A stretch of 64,000 nt of DNA from Chaetomium olivaceum (GCA_039881045.1 JAYWVB010000095.1:1-64000); one strand, 5' to 3'; positions 35,396 to 47,159 are shown, numbered from the stretch's first letter. Program-made: numbers and translations. Notes: a model not told the origin generated them from the sequence alone.

Positions 35396-36141
35396 ATATG
35401 CGGCAATACTACGTCTTAGTCTTGGGTGGGCAAGGTACTGGCCGTATCAAGTCTAGCTCTTGGGTGGACGTCTAGCGCCCAAGGTTCTAACTTCATCTCA
35501 ACTTGCGTTGTAGTCTTGTGCGGTCATGTGGACTTGGCACATGTATGTATTTACCAACGGTGGGAAAACCTTATATATACGCTGGTTCCTTTGTTTCGAG
35601 AGCCCACAACCACAACCCCCACGCACACTTTGGGGTAGGGCATAGTGTAAACATTGTTGTTGCACACAGCCATGTACCACAAAGCAATTCAACAAAGTTT
35701 GACTCACTCTTCGATACCCAGAACATGACCATGCCAACATTGCTTTTCACTGCGTACACCATTAGGGCTGTCTATCAACACGCTAGTGATAGTTTGTAGA
35801 TTGTATCGGTGCAGAAACAAGTATGCTAGTTACGTTATTCCATATAACTTGATACTCCGTTTATTTACTCTAGAAAGTCCAGGGACCATGTTTCATCATG
35901 GTCGTTCGAGGTGATACATTTCCGTCTGGACTCAGCAACAAGGTGATATAGTCAGTTGACTGTACCGAGCTCCTGACACATCTCAGTACTATGGTTCTGC
36001 TGAGTATATAAGCGCTCCCGTGTCCCCTACTCAAACAAGGATGTTTACTTTCCTTGCAAATATCCCCTGCCCATGAGAAAACTACAACCACCAAAAACAC
36101 AAGCCTATCTCTACTCAACAACAAATAACAAGACATTAACG
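35396..36141. other. Intergenic / promoter of the TOS1-like gene
   Basis: About 750 bp between rad2 and the wall-protein gene. It contains a TATA-box match at 36005-36012 and otherwise nothing recognised. Confidence 0.5.
36005..36012 (+). promoter_or_regulatory. TATA box
   Basis: TATATAAG lies about 130 bp before the ATG at 36142, a spacing fitting a TATA-driven promoter with a short leader. A regulated, TATA-type promoter would suit a secreted wall protein. Confidence 0.55.
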
Positions 36142-38466
36142 ATGAGAACTGGCATAGCCACGGCCATTCTGGCCATGGCCGACGCGGTGCACGCCGCCAT
36201 CACACCTTCTAGTTATTCCAAATCCGTGGACCTGTGTGGGGGGAAGCTAGTTCAGGATAAAGGTAACCAGTACTGCCAGAAAGTTCAACGAATCGCATAC
36301 GAGAACATGGGCAAAGCAGGTTCATATGAACAAGTCGTCCACATGGACCAGGAAACTGGGGACTGCAAGTTTGCGCCTATAGCATTCTCCGGGCCAATCG
36401 CACCCTTCGACAACCCAGTAAGTCCTGCGTCCTTGATATGACTTTTACCTCGACGAGAGTCTCACCGGTCATAGCTATCGCTTCACTTCCGTGGACCACT
36501 CAACTTGAAGCAAGTTGCCGTGTACATTCCTGCAATCCGTGACAACAAGGCATCGGAAACCCAGAACAAGCCCGCCACAGACACTACGGGTATCAAGGCC
36601 AGAACAGCCAACGGTGGTCATGGTCAGCACAGAGCTCCACACCTCGAACACTACTACAATGCATTGCCGGGGAGCTTTAACAACGGGACACGCTGGATAC
36701 CGTCCATCAACGACCACAGACACCACACACATAGTAGCCACGGCGGGCTGTCCGTCTCGATACCGACTACTGGGAGCAGCTCCCGACTTGATAACTGGAA
36801 GCTACCTCCGACTCCCACGCCGACGCCTAACTCGGTCACTGCGGGGGGAATCGAGACTGTAGTGACTACTACCACAACCGTCAGAACAGTCGAAATTCCC
36901 CAGCAGTTGAATAGTACTGCTAGTGCAGCTAGCATCGGGCCGGTGGGTTTTGCGACAGTGACGGTAACGGTCACTAGCTATGTTAACGGTACATCCGTGG
37001 CCGAGGGATGCAACGGGAAGAGTAGTCGGAGTATCGGGACGTCTACTCCGTCGATGACCACGATTGTTACCAGCATGAGCTCCCCCACAAGCGCCGTGTC
37101 GAGTGGGTCGGGTAGCTCGGACATAGTTGCATCGACGACACCGATGGCCACTACTGTTTCGAGTTGCAGCACCGTGGCCAGCATCGTCTCGAGTGCTTCA
37201 CGAACCGGCGTTGGAACACCTGGGCAGGCCTCGACCACTGTCAGCTTTGGCACTATCATTCCGGGTAGCGCAGTCTCGAGCCGCCGACGGTGTTCAAAGA
37301 CGATGGCGCATTCGTCGTCGTCCGTTAGCCTCACTTCTAGTTTGAGCTCCGGTTCCAGATCCGGTGCCATCTCCGCACCCAGCGTTACCCCTGCCTCTGG
37401 CACCAGTTACAGTACCGGTTCTACTTCCAGCACTAGGTCATACAGCGTCGTCCCCATATACGGGTCAAGCTCGGTCCCCGCCCCTACCCCATCCAGCAAC
37501 CCTAGTGGTGGTAGTACTCAGTTCGTCCGCACCGGTTACTACAGCGCGGAGCAGCAAAAGGCAGAAGGGGTGATGTTTCTTGGGAACTACGGCGGTCAGG
37601 GATCCGGTAAATGGACGCCGTAAGCACTCTTCCATCACCATGCCTCGTCGGCACTCATAAGCTAACAGCTAGCAGAACATTTGGTAACACTCTCTCGTTC
37701 GTCAACGCAAACGGGACCGGCGGCGCTCCAAACGCAAACATCCTCCAAGATACAACCCTCGGCTCCTTGCAGGAAGTTTCTCTCTTCACCAACGTGTCCT
37801 GCAACGACGACGACTCCTGCGGATACGTACAGAACGGATCGGTAGCCTACAGTATGTCTTCTCCTCCTATCTCTTTCATTTCTCATCCCTTCCCACACGA
37901 GCCCTGTCTACATACTAACATCCACCCCCCCAACAACAGAGGGCTTCGGCGGTGCCTCCAAGATCTTCCTCCTCGAGTTCTCCATGCCGCACACCACCGC
38001 GCCCCCGGCCCCGGGCAGCAACACCACCACGCCAGGCTACGACCAGCCCGCCATCTGGCTCCTCAACGCCCGCATCCCCTACACCGCCCAGTATCGTAAG
38101 GCCACCTCCCTTTTTAACATCCAACCACTCAAACCCCTCCCTCACCTTCCCTCCCCGATTCTTTATCCCCCACCTCGAAATCCCGCTAACCATTTCATTC
38201 TAAAACAACAAGATAAATGCAGCTGCTGGCCCACCGGCTGCGGCGAGCTCGACGTCTTCGAGGTGCTCTCGCCCAGCGACAACAGGGCGACGTCGTCGGT
38301 GCACGCGACCTATGTCGGCTCCGACCCCAACTGGTTTGAGCGGCCGACCGATGTGGACAGGCCCGTGCGGGTGGCGGTGGTGTTTGATGGGGAGAGGGGG
38401 GCCGTGGAGATTTTGGTGCTGGGGAGGGGGGGGGCGAGTTTCCTGAGGGGGTTGAGGGCGGGTTGA
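36142..38466 (+). CDS. Secreted cell-wall protein of the TOS1 family
   Basis: Five exons (36142-36417, 36475-37619, 37676-37851, 37940-38095, 38213-38466) give 668 aa. A signal peptide (MRTGIATAILAMADAVHAA) precedes a first domain with YCQKVQRIAYENMGKAGSYE and SLHFRGPLNLKQVAVYIP. A Ser/Thr-rich linker of about 280 residues follows, then the second domain with RTGYYSAEQQKAEGVMFLGN, FGGASKIFLLEFSMP, PAIWLLNARIPYTAQY and CSCWPTGCGELDVFEVL. The two domains match the TOS1 pair DUF2403 and DUF2401, reported as a beta-1,3-glucan-active wall protein. The last acceptor is an unusual AAG (38210-38212). A more upstream in-frame ATG (36073) would give a non-secreted N-terminus, so 36142 is preferred. No GPI signal is seen. 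Confidence 0.85.
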
Positions 38467-38973
38467 GGGGTTGGGGAGGTTGGGAGATGCGGGTGGTGTT
38501 GGTGATGGGCTGGGGAGTTTATACCAGTTTTAAGGTGTGAGTGAGTGGTGGTTTTGTTGCCGTTGTTTTTGTTTTGGTTGGGAAATAAAGGGTAAAGGGG
38601 GGTAGGGCGTTGCGTGGGGGTGGTTTCGGCTGAGTTATTCAGCATATGGCAATTCGTCGATAGGAGGGAATTGGTTATACTTGGGTTCAATACAAGTCAA
38701 TGAACAGTCAACATAAGAGGGACAGTCGGTGCGTGGATGAGCAAGCTCGGGCCTAAATATATTTCCCTCCTTCAGGTGTTTCCAGACAACTTGTTAATAT
38801 TCGTTCCGCACCCTCAGTTTAAGTGATACTTTTACTTTGATTGATTCGAATGTCTAAGTCTATTAATTCTAGTGTCTAAGTCTATTACAAGCTACACAAA
38901 GAACAGATTACGTGAGTCGTTTCTCTAGAAGTTACGATGTCTCTGTAAGCCCTCGCACACAGCATTTACTTAG
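38467..38973. other. Intergenic, between convergent genes
   Basis: About 500 bp between the stops of the TOS1-like and amidoligase-like genes. Nothing recognised. Confidence 0.5.
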
Positions 38974-41128
38974 TCACCAGGATTCAGTCTCGTCATACTC
39001 AGGAGGTTCACCCCATTCACTCGCATCAGGGGTACCCCCTTTACCTTCCAGGTTATCCTGGTCCCAAACCCATGTAGGAGTAGGAACGAACGGAGACGAC
39101 GCACTCGAGGATGCGGTATCGTCATCATCATCAACAGGGCTCCCCGGCCTCATCTGTGCTTCTCCCCACACTGCCATGGGGGCCCTATTCACACCTACCC
39201 ATTCAGGTACGGTCGGCTCGGGTAATACGTCGTCCTCAAACTTATGCGGGGGCACCTCAGCCAGCCGGCAGGGGTACCAGAACTGCAGCGGATCACTGCA
39301 AAGCTTACGTTCCAGGAAGAGGGCCTCGGCATACAATCCCATGTCGGCCAGCAGCGAGATCACGTCATAGCCCTGTGCACTCTTCCTCCGGTGGTGGTTC
39401 TTGCGGGAAGCGCCGTCAACACCATCCTCCTCCTCTTCTCCCCCTTCTTCTTCCACCACTGCAACCTCCACCTCCTCCTCCTCCTTCTTTTTCACCACCA
39501 TAAACACGTTTTCTCCCTCTACCACACCGTCCTCTTTTGTAAGACCACCCCCTTTCCCAACCATCGCCCTCGTCTCATCCTCTGCCCTTGCCTTCTCCTC
39601 TGCCTTTGCCCTCTCCTCCGCCTCCGCCAGCCTCTCCACCACCGCCCACCACCTCTCGCCACTCGCATCCCTGGCAAACCTAAAAAACCCCAAACAAATC
39701 CTCACCCACGTGACAATCCACTCGGGCTCCAACGAGCCAGGCGCCTCCCGAAACTCCACCGTCGCCGCGGGCTTCGACTTGTCCGCCACGCCGTCTCCAC
39801 GGTAGCTCTGCAGGTTGTAGTTGGTCCGCGCGTAGAAGGGGGACTCGCTGGGCGGCTCGAACAGCGAGGCGACCTCGGCGCGGTTGCGGCAGGCCATGAG
39901 GTGGGCCACACCCGCGCGCACGCCCACGCCCGGTGCCAGCCGGGACGGCTTCCGGTGCACCATGGTCCGGTCCGGGTTGAGGAAGTTGTAGCGGGCCTGG
40001 GCGGCGGGCGGGACCGTGTTGGACCGGAGGACGGGGAGGAACGTCTTCTTGGTCGGTGTGGTGGCGGTGGCGGTGGAGGAGGAGAGCCGGGGCAGGCGGG
40101 AGGAGGGGAGGGAGGAGCGTGGGAGGGGGTTGATGTCCGGGGGCGGGGTGGGCGGAGGGGGGTCCGGGAGCGGCTGCTCGCGGGCGCACAGGTTGTTGAG
40201 GGCGTCGTGGTAGTAGCGGACCTGGACGCCGTGGGCGAGCCGTGAGCAGAGGCCGATGGGCGGGGCGTAGTCGCTTAGGCCCCGTTCGGGGGGGAAGGCC
40301 TGCGCGAGGAAGCCGTCTGCTGCCCACATCAGGGCTGCCGCCCGCTTGAAGACCCCCAACGGGTGCTTGGCCATGCGCACCCGTTGTTGCTGGACACCAC
40401 CACCCCCCTCCGCACGTGCACCCCCCGCGAGTGCCTCTCCCTCCTGGCCGCGCAAGAGCTCGTCCCGCACCGCCTCAACCCCGGCGCCGACGTGGCAGTG
40501 GAAGCCGGTCGTGAGGTTGACGCGGAGGCGGAAGCGGTTGATGAGCTCCTGGACGACCAGGAGCACGTGGCGGTGGCTCTGGGGCCGGTCCCAGAGCGGG
40601 GGAGGCGACCTCGAAGTCCAGGCAGCGGTACCCGCGCACGCTGACAAGGTCGTCGTGGACGGACCCGTCGCGCTTGACCGTCCAGCCGCTGTACGTCGTG
40701 CGGGGCTCGGGCATGACGTACATGTCGCGGTGCGGTGGACGGAGGGGCGTGCGCGAGCGCTCGAGCCGGGCCCCGGGCACGCTGAGGATGGCCTCCTCGA
40801 TGAGGCTGGTGGTCCAGGAGCGTGGCGTTTTTTTGGGGGGCTCCCGGACCCCGCTGGCCGCCTCGCCGCCGTCGTCGTCGTCGTCGCCCAGCCAGCCGTC
40901 GTACATGTCCTCGACGTATTCGACGTCGTCGGGGAGCACGAGCGCTGGGGGCAGCGCGAGTTCCTCTTCCTCGTCGACGACGAAGGCATTGGGATCTTGC
41001 CAGTCGCCGTCGAGCCGAGGGTCCCTGAAGTAGAAGAGGAACTCGAGCTCGACGCCGAAAGAGAGCTCGCCGGAGTTGGCCTCCTCGTGGTTGGACATGC
41101 TGTATGCGTTTATGTTATTGCGTGTCAT
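38974..41128 (-). CDS. Putative amidoligase-family protein
   Basis: Reads SFGVELEFLFYFRDPRL near the start, GYRCLDFEVASP in the middle and FRLRVNLTTGFHCHVGAG after it, the three blocks typical of the 'putative amidoligase enzyme' family (ATP-grasp-independent, glutamine-synthetase-like fold; ligates amino groups to carboxylates). The C-terminal half has an amidoligase-like region (HLMACRNRAEVASLFE, NYNLQSYRG, ATVEFREAPGSL) and then a Lys/Glu-rich low-complexity part. The frame shifts near 40608, at TCCCCCGC, where one C seems extra; the intended product is about 717 aa. Start at 41128 is the longest; Met at 41098 (MSNHEEAN) is an equally good start. Biological role in fungi is not known to me. 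Large antisense ORFs over this gene are composition shadows. Confidence 0.75.
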
Positions 41129-41532
41129 CTTAGCGGTATGTGAACAGGGTACTTACGTGAAGGTGTAGAGGTTCTACTTTGTATGGACGTTTGCGGGGCG
41201 TCCAGTTAATCAACCCGTACGTATTTATCGTCCGGGGAACTTTCGGTGTCAGACAGGTCCGTTTGTCTGAAGAATGGCTTTGTCCGGTGGCGACAACAAG
41301 TTGTATATGTTGTCTTTGTCGTGTTGCTCGTGTGAAGGTGAGACAAAATTCAAGTGAGACAAAGAGTGCTGTCCCAAGATATTTGTGAGAAGACGATATC
41401 TGAACTTAGAATGAAGGAAGACAGAAGAGGGAGAGACATGAGGAGGACGGGGCAAGTATTTATAGTGCGGTCCAGGAGGCCCGAGCCTTTGCTGATTAGG
41501 ATCATGAACCCAAAAATATGCCGCGTCATGAT

Positions 41533-41754
41533 GATTTTAGTCTCGAAGTCTGTGCTGGACATCAAGATGATAGCGTCAAATTTCATGCTGTGTATTATTC
41601 TATGATGATTTTAGTCTCGAAGTCCGTGCTAGCCATCAAGGTGATGGTGTCAAAGTCCATGCTGTGTATTATTCTATAATGATTTTAGTCTCCATGTCTG
41701 TGCTGGGCATCATGGTTATAGCCTCGAAGTCCGTGCTAGGCGTGATTCTGTCAT
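41533..41754 (+). repeat. Tandem repeat, 74-bp unit, three copies
   Basis: GATTTTAGTCTC recurs at 41533, 41607 and 41681, exactly 74 bp apart. The first two copies match over nearly the whole unit (shared GAAGTCYGTGCTRG, CATGCTGTGTATTATTCTAT). The third diverges after its first half. There is no open frame across the array. Likely minisatellite or the remains of one. Confidence 0.8.
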
Positions 41755-42452
41755 GGTCCTGGGGATCAATCTCTGAGACTGACTATACCACCCCCGCCCA
41801 TGGCCTTCAAAATCAAACCGAAAACACAAGAGTAGAATGGAGAGGCATAGTATTTGCAAACGCTAAAACTACATAAACAACAACGATCTACGAATCCTAC
41901 ATATCCCACTACTCAGGGGAGGAGAGCGGCCCCTTTCCTCAACCGCTAAGCGACGACGAGAAAAGGGACTACTTACAGTGCTTCCGCCTAAGTTGCGTAC
42001 TTGTTTTATCAGCGCTAGGGTATTCTGAAAGAAAATATGAATAGAGAATGTTGTATGCGAGGGGGTGTGCGAGAAACGTGAGGAGAGGAGAAAAGTATAG
42101 GGAAAATTATGTCCTGGAATACGTCTGAAAATACTGCAGGCGGGGAGAGGAGAGGAAAAGAAGATGGAAAAGACTATTCATTTGAAAAAATATCTTAGAA
42201 TACGACAGGAATGGAGAGGAGAGGAGAACAAGATACGAGAATCGATATATTGAAAAACTTCTAAAAGTTACGACAAAGGAGGTGTAACAGGCCACACGTT
42301 GGCGTTGAAGTGATGCACAAGGCGAGGCGGGAATAGACTAGATTGCTTCGAATGAAGAGAGAAAGAGAGAAAGAGCTAAGCTACAGGAAGAAAGAGACAG
42401 CTTTATCGTGTTGCTGAAACGGGGCATGGAAGGTTCTAGCATAGTCCATCCA

Positions 42453-42470
42453 AGTGGGACTCGAACCCAC
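42453..42470 (-). other. tRNA-like T-arm (B box), possible tRNA-derived element
   Basis: On the minus strand GTGGGTTCGAGTCCCAC forms a perfect five-pair T stem with a seven-base loop and is a good Pol III B box (GGTTCGAGTCC). No matching acceptor stem or seven-base anticodon loop is found; upstream is instead a AGGTTC...GAACCT hairpin. I therefore call it a tRNA-like remnant or SINE end and not a functional tRNA. Confidence 0.35.
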
Positions 42471-43058
42471 CAGGTTCTGGCATCGCCGAACCTACCCACG
42501 GGCCCAGCCCGTCACAGGAGGGAAAAGGGGCTTCAGACCTGTTGGCCTTCGGCTTTTAGGTGCCTTCCCTTTATTTTACAATCCCTTTGGCCTCCCTATA
42601 GGTTTTGATTTTCCTTTTTACGTTTTCCTTTTTTGCCCTCCATCCTGTACTGGCTTCCGTTGTACATACCGAGTATCAGCCCCCCAAACCAAGTGTAAAT
42701 GCAAAGCGTAGAGACCCAGTGTAGCCCATGAAGAGAGAAAAAGAACAGCAAATGAAAAAAAGACGGAGAAAAAAGTATCAGCGAAACGTTAACTACCTTA
42801 ATGAAACGAAAGCCACTCTCAGTCCAGCGCTGTGGAAGGCGAGCCATGTCCCAAGGCAGACAAGGCAACCTGCCCGCGGTCGAGTGAGGGGAAATGCGAG
42901 ATGTCACCAATCAGGTCATGTCACGTTCATTGCGTGAATTGGCTCTTTCGATTGCCTCGGGGAGGTTCTCAGCTGAGCGACAAGGGAAACCCCGCAAAAC
43001 ACTCCTTCTCTCAACCAGAGCACCTCTGGCAGCCAGAGGTAAAAGTCCATTGCCCGCC

Positions 43059-46000
43059 ATGGATCCTCTAATGGCCATAGGCTTGGCATCGAACATCTTG
43101 TCCTTTATCGACTTTGCTACCAAGGTTGTAGCGGGAGCCGTTGCTATCCATGGCTCGGCCTCCGTGTGACGAACCTCTCCTGGACCTCGTCCTGTTAGGG
43201 TTCAGTCTGATTGAAGGTGTCTTGCAAAGGTACTAGGTTCGGTGCAGCCAAAAGGTGCACAACAAAGACTTGTCTCAACAGTAGGCTCTCGAGCTTGTAG
43301 CGAACTGTAGTTGTGATTGCTAACTGGAGAACTCCCAGAGCTCTCCAGAACGAGTGACTATATACTATCTAATTCCTGGGTGCTCAGTGTGCTCAGGGTT
43401 TCTTCCTTTCTGAGGTCACTGATCACACTGGTCACTTCCCTGTGTTCCTGTGTTCTGATTGGCTATACGTCTTCCTGTGCTCAGTGTGCTCAGTCTTCCG
43501 TTTTTCCCCGTTTCCCTGGTCACACTGAGCATCCTTCATTCTCATTTGATTGGTCCCTTGGAATGACTGGTTCGGGGCGTCCCGCGCCTCCGAGGTCCCA
43601 CCTGTTGGCATATTCGTGACACTCCGGATTAACCAAGGAGAATCAGACTTCCAGAGCCATCGCCACCCAGATGCGCTCCTTGTCGTCCGTGTTGCAGCAA
43701 GCGCGAGACACTCAGCCTACTGGCGAAGAGAAGGCACTGTACGCTTTGGCAGCAGAGTGCCATGATTTATCCGAAAACATCATCGGCGTGGTTGAAAAGA
43801 CCAAACCCAAGGACTCGAAATCAAAGATTTCCAGTCTTCGCGCTGCCATCAAGTCAAGATGGTACGAAACAGATCGTCGCAGACTCGAAGAGCAACTACA
43901 TCACTGCAGGTCGCAGCTATCTATACAGCTCGACTATCTCTCCAGGTAAAACGACGTTTAAGCAGCCAATAATTATAACCTGAAAGCCAACCCAAGCTAA
44001 CATTGCCAGTTCCGAGGTCCTAAAAAGGCTAGAGGCGCTGGTGACGTCTTCTCAAAATGACGCTTCTGCGCTCGATCGTCTGTCTGGCCGACTCAACGAC
44101 ATTCGTGATATTGCAATTCCCGAATCCCTCAGCCTAGAGACCCGGTCTCAAATCGCTTCACTTGTGAGCGTCTCGGACCATGTCGCCGACATGATCGGCC
44201 AGCAATGTATCCTCAAAAGCCTGGCGTTTAGCGACATGTGCGCCAGATATGAGGCTGTTGCGGACGCCCATGAACAAACATATCGCTGGATATTCGACAG
44301 CAAAATAGACGACAAAAACAACAGGGACCACAGGAACGAGAATAACGACGAGGACGACAAGGACGATCTGGTGAAGGCAGCTGCAAGAGATGCCCTTCAC
44401 AGCTGGCTCTCGGCCGGAACCGGCATCTTCCACATCTCGGGGAAACTTGGATCGGGCAAATCCACCCTGATGAAGTACCTTTGTGGTCATCCTTCTACAA
44501 AGGCTCTGTTGAACGAATGGGCCGGTAAGAACCCAATGCACGCTCCCGAACCCATGATCGATTTGAAATTCTGACTTTCCCTTAGGCGATCGTGAACTAG
44601 TTTTTGCAAGTTTCTTCTTTTGGAAACCGGGCTCCATTCTCCAAAACTCACTCACTGGCCTGCTCCGGTCACTCATCCACGACGTTCTACGTTCCTATCC
44701 TCAACTCATCAAACAAATCTTCCCAGAGAAATGAAGCCATATAAGATCGACGCCCTGGCAAGCGACGGGAGAGATCCAATTTCAGGACAAGGAGATTCGA
44801 CAAGCCTTTTCGCGCTTAGTCTCCAACCCCGAGCTGCACGGAGACCGTTCTTTTTGTTTCTTCATTGACGGTCTTGATGAATACAAAGGGACCATTCAAG
44901 ATGACCCGAGATATTTCGTCGATCAGCTTCGTTCCTGGACTACCTCCGCCCCGGACCATATAAAGTTATGCGTCTCCAGCAGAGAGGACAACGTGTTTAT
45001 GAACGCATTTCGAGAAAACAAAATGATCCGTCTCCACCAGCTCACGTTGTCGGACATACGACTGTACGTCCACGATAAGCTTCGATGTCTGAATAGACCG
45101 AGCAAGACAAAGATGGGATCATACGCCATGTCGTCGATAATGCACAGGGAATTTTCCTGTGGGCGGCCCTGGCGGCCAAGAGGATTCGCGAACAGATCGA
45201 GAACGGGACAAGCACTGCGGACATCATGCATGACATTGATGCTCTTCCCTGCGAGCTTGACGACCTATTCACGCATCTGCTCAACTCGCTTACCGATTCC
45301 GACCTCAAAAAGGCCTACCAGACGTTTCTCATACTTCAATGCACCGAGGGGCCCTTTGCTAAAGGTTTCCGGTCATGCCACTTCACTCTTTTGGCATTCT
45401 CCTTTCTTGACGATTACAACCGGGATTCTTTGTTTGCCACACGGGACGAATTCAACTGCGACCCGCTCGAAATCACATCTAGGTTGAACGTGGCCAAGAA
45501 ACGGCTCAATGGATACTGCAGAGGCCTTGTGGATGTAGTATATGGGACCTGTTACCATAGAGCAGTCGACGTGGTTGGGTTCACACACCGCTCCGTGCCG
45601 GAATTTCTTTCGTCACCGGATCGCAAGAGCCGTGTGCCGTCCTCGCTGGCAAACTTTGACGCTGTCGATGCCTTCTCCCAGCTGAAACTCGCCGAATTAT
45701 CGGCATACCCACTATTTTTTGAAGATCATCTCATCTGCTGGGACCCATTTCCCGCGCTAATTGCCTCCCGTATGGAACGCAATCTTGATATCCCACCATA
45801 CCAATTCCTCGAGGCTCTATCCAAAGCTGTTTTCAAGAATCCATCCTTTTCCCCTGACACCCTCTCATGGCCTGCCGTGGAACGGCTGATGGAGGGCGAC
45901 TTGGACGACTCACTCGATATCAGCGCTTTGATCCGCAGTCCAGATCGAGCCGGTTTGGGGATCATGATCGGGCGGCGTCCTCCGAAAAAGCATTCTCCGA

Positions 46001-47159
46001 AAAAGCATGGTCGCAAGAATAGGCACTATTGGGTGCGACTCCCGATATTTTATACAACTTTTCTCGGCAGCTTCGGATATATCAGATGGAGGCTGCAGCA
46101 CTACGATCAGCAGACTGGTACTATTGATTCGGCGATCAACTTGCAACTTCTATTGAACAGGAGTGTGCTGTGCTGTCTGCAAAACTGCCAGACCAGCCAC
46201 CAAAACACAAACCTACAGATCCGTAGACCTGCTTGATATGGGGACAGAACACAGGCTCGGCTGCATCAATGGGTAAACCGAGAAGTGTCCCCCTCTGATC
46301 AGAGAGAGGCGCATGCGCACATGCGCTGCAGGTTCTCACAGATGCGCGGGCACATTGCGTTCCAAAAGTCGTGATTAAAGTGTCTGATTCCTTGCTTGAG
46401 ACTAAGAGACTGGCCCATCCCGAACCTTATTATACCCAGCCGAAAATGCAACGCGCAAAACGGAAAAACAAAAGACCCCTACCCCTGGACAAGCCAAGAG
46501 TATCCCTGCGCTGGGCGCGCCCCAGCTCACTATTAAGGTGTACCATGGGAACGTCTACCGATCGTTTCGTGTCGTCCAACTTTGACGCAAAGGACCTTGC
46601 GGATACCGTGGATATTCTCATCCGCAGTGGGCTCGCCCCTCAGAAGCTTACGGGGATGTTCTTCTCCGAGTTCGAGGTTTATGAGAAACCCCTGCACAGC
46701 TCAGGATATCAGTGGGGGTATCAGATGACACTTTGGCACGTACTCCTTGTGGAATGCTACAATTTCTTGCTGTGGGATAAGTACAGACCCGTTGCGAAGA
46801 AGGTTGGATACATCCTCGAACGATACCTTGAGTATGGAGCGGACCCCCATTGCGTATTCACGGCCAAAATTCTGGATACGTCCATAATCGGAAAGCATGA
46901 TAACAATGAAGAGAAGGGTATGTGGTGTACCGGAGTCCTGAAATTGTCAGTTGGACAAGAAAGGAGAGAGTTGTTGGTGAAGTTTCGCTTCTGGAGAAAG
47001 CACCAAACTGATTTTCTCGTCTTTGAAAATAAAAGTCTTGTTGAATATCTAGAAGTATTCAAGGACGGCTTCGAGAATTGGGATCGAATTCTGCAGCTGG
47101 TGGACAGGAACCTAAAGGGGTTTGGAGGAACAATTGGAAGGGAGACGGGCTCAACCTAA
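43059..47159 (+). pseudogene. STAND/NACHT NTPase gene, disrupted by a solo LTR and other lesions
   Basis: Begins MDPLMAIGLASNILSFIDFA, the usual N-terminus of fungal STAND proteins. The first exon is split by a solo LTR at 43165-43621. Introns at 43946-44009 and 44525-44585 are normal. The NTPase has Walker A GKLGSGKST (44440-44470) and Walker B FCFFIDGLDEYKG (44850-44890), followed by the usual SSRE and WAALAAKRI blocks. Further lesions: an in-frame TGA at 44732-44734 where the family has Trp (PE-x-W context), a one-base shift near 45104, and unclear frames at 46200-46370. The last open part (46371-47159, with QMTLWHVLLVECYNF) looks like the C-terminal end. STAND proteins act in fungal non-self recognition and cell death. 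As it stands it cannot give a full-length protein. Confidence 0.8.
43165..43621. mobile_element. Solo LTR of a retrotransposon
   Basis: A 457-bp segment starting TGTGACGAAC and ending TTCGTGACA (5'-TG...CA-3', near-perfect 9-bp inverted ends). It is flanked by a perfect 5-bp direct duplication CTCCG at 43160-43164 and 43622-43626. It has no ORF and includes a TATATACTATC word and repeated GTGCTCAGTGTGCTCAG motifs (43380 and 43477). Size, ends and duplication fit a solo LTR left by recombination between the two LTRs of a complete element. The internal region is absent from the window, so superfamily is not known. It lies in the first exon of the STAND gene. Confidence 0.9.

Larger units (their letters stand above)
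41129..43058. other. Repeat-bearing intergenic stretch
   Basis: About 1.9 kb. Contains a 74-bp tandem repeat (41533-41750), purine-rich loosely repeated text with GAGAGGAGAGGA words (42075-42290), and a tRNA-like B box (42453-42470, minus). No protein gene is supported. Confidence 0.5.

Noticed and set aside
39244..41143. Large plus-strand ORFs over the amidoligase gene
   Set aside because: Shadows of a GC-rich gene; the minus strand has recognisable motifs, the plus strand has Arg/Pro/Gly-rich filler.
43165..43621. DNA transposon instead of solo LTR
   Set aside because: The short inverted ends could suggest one, but TG...CA ends, 457-bp length, no transposase and a 5-bp duplication fit an LTR better.
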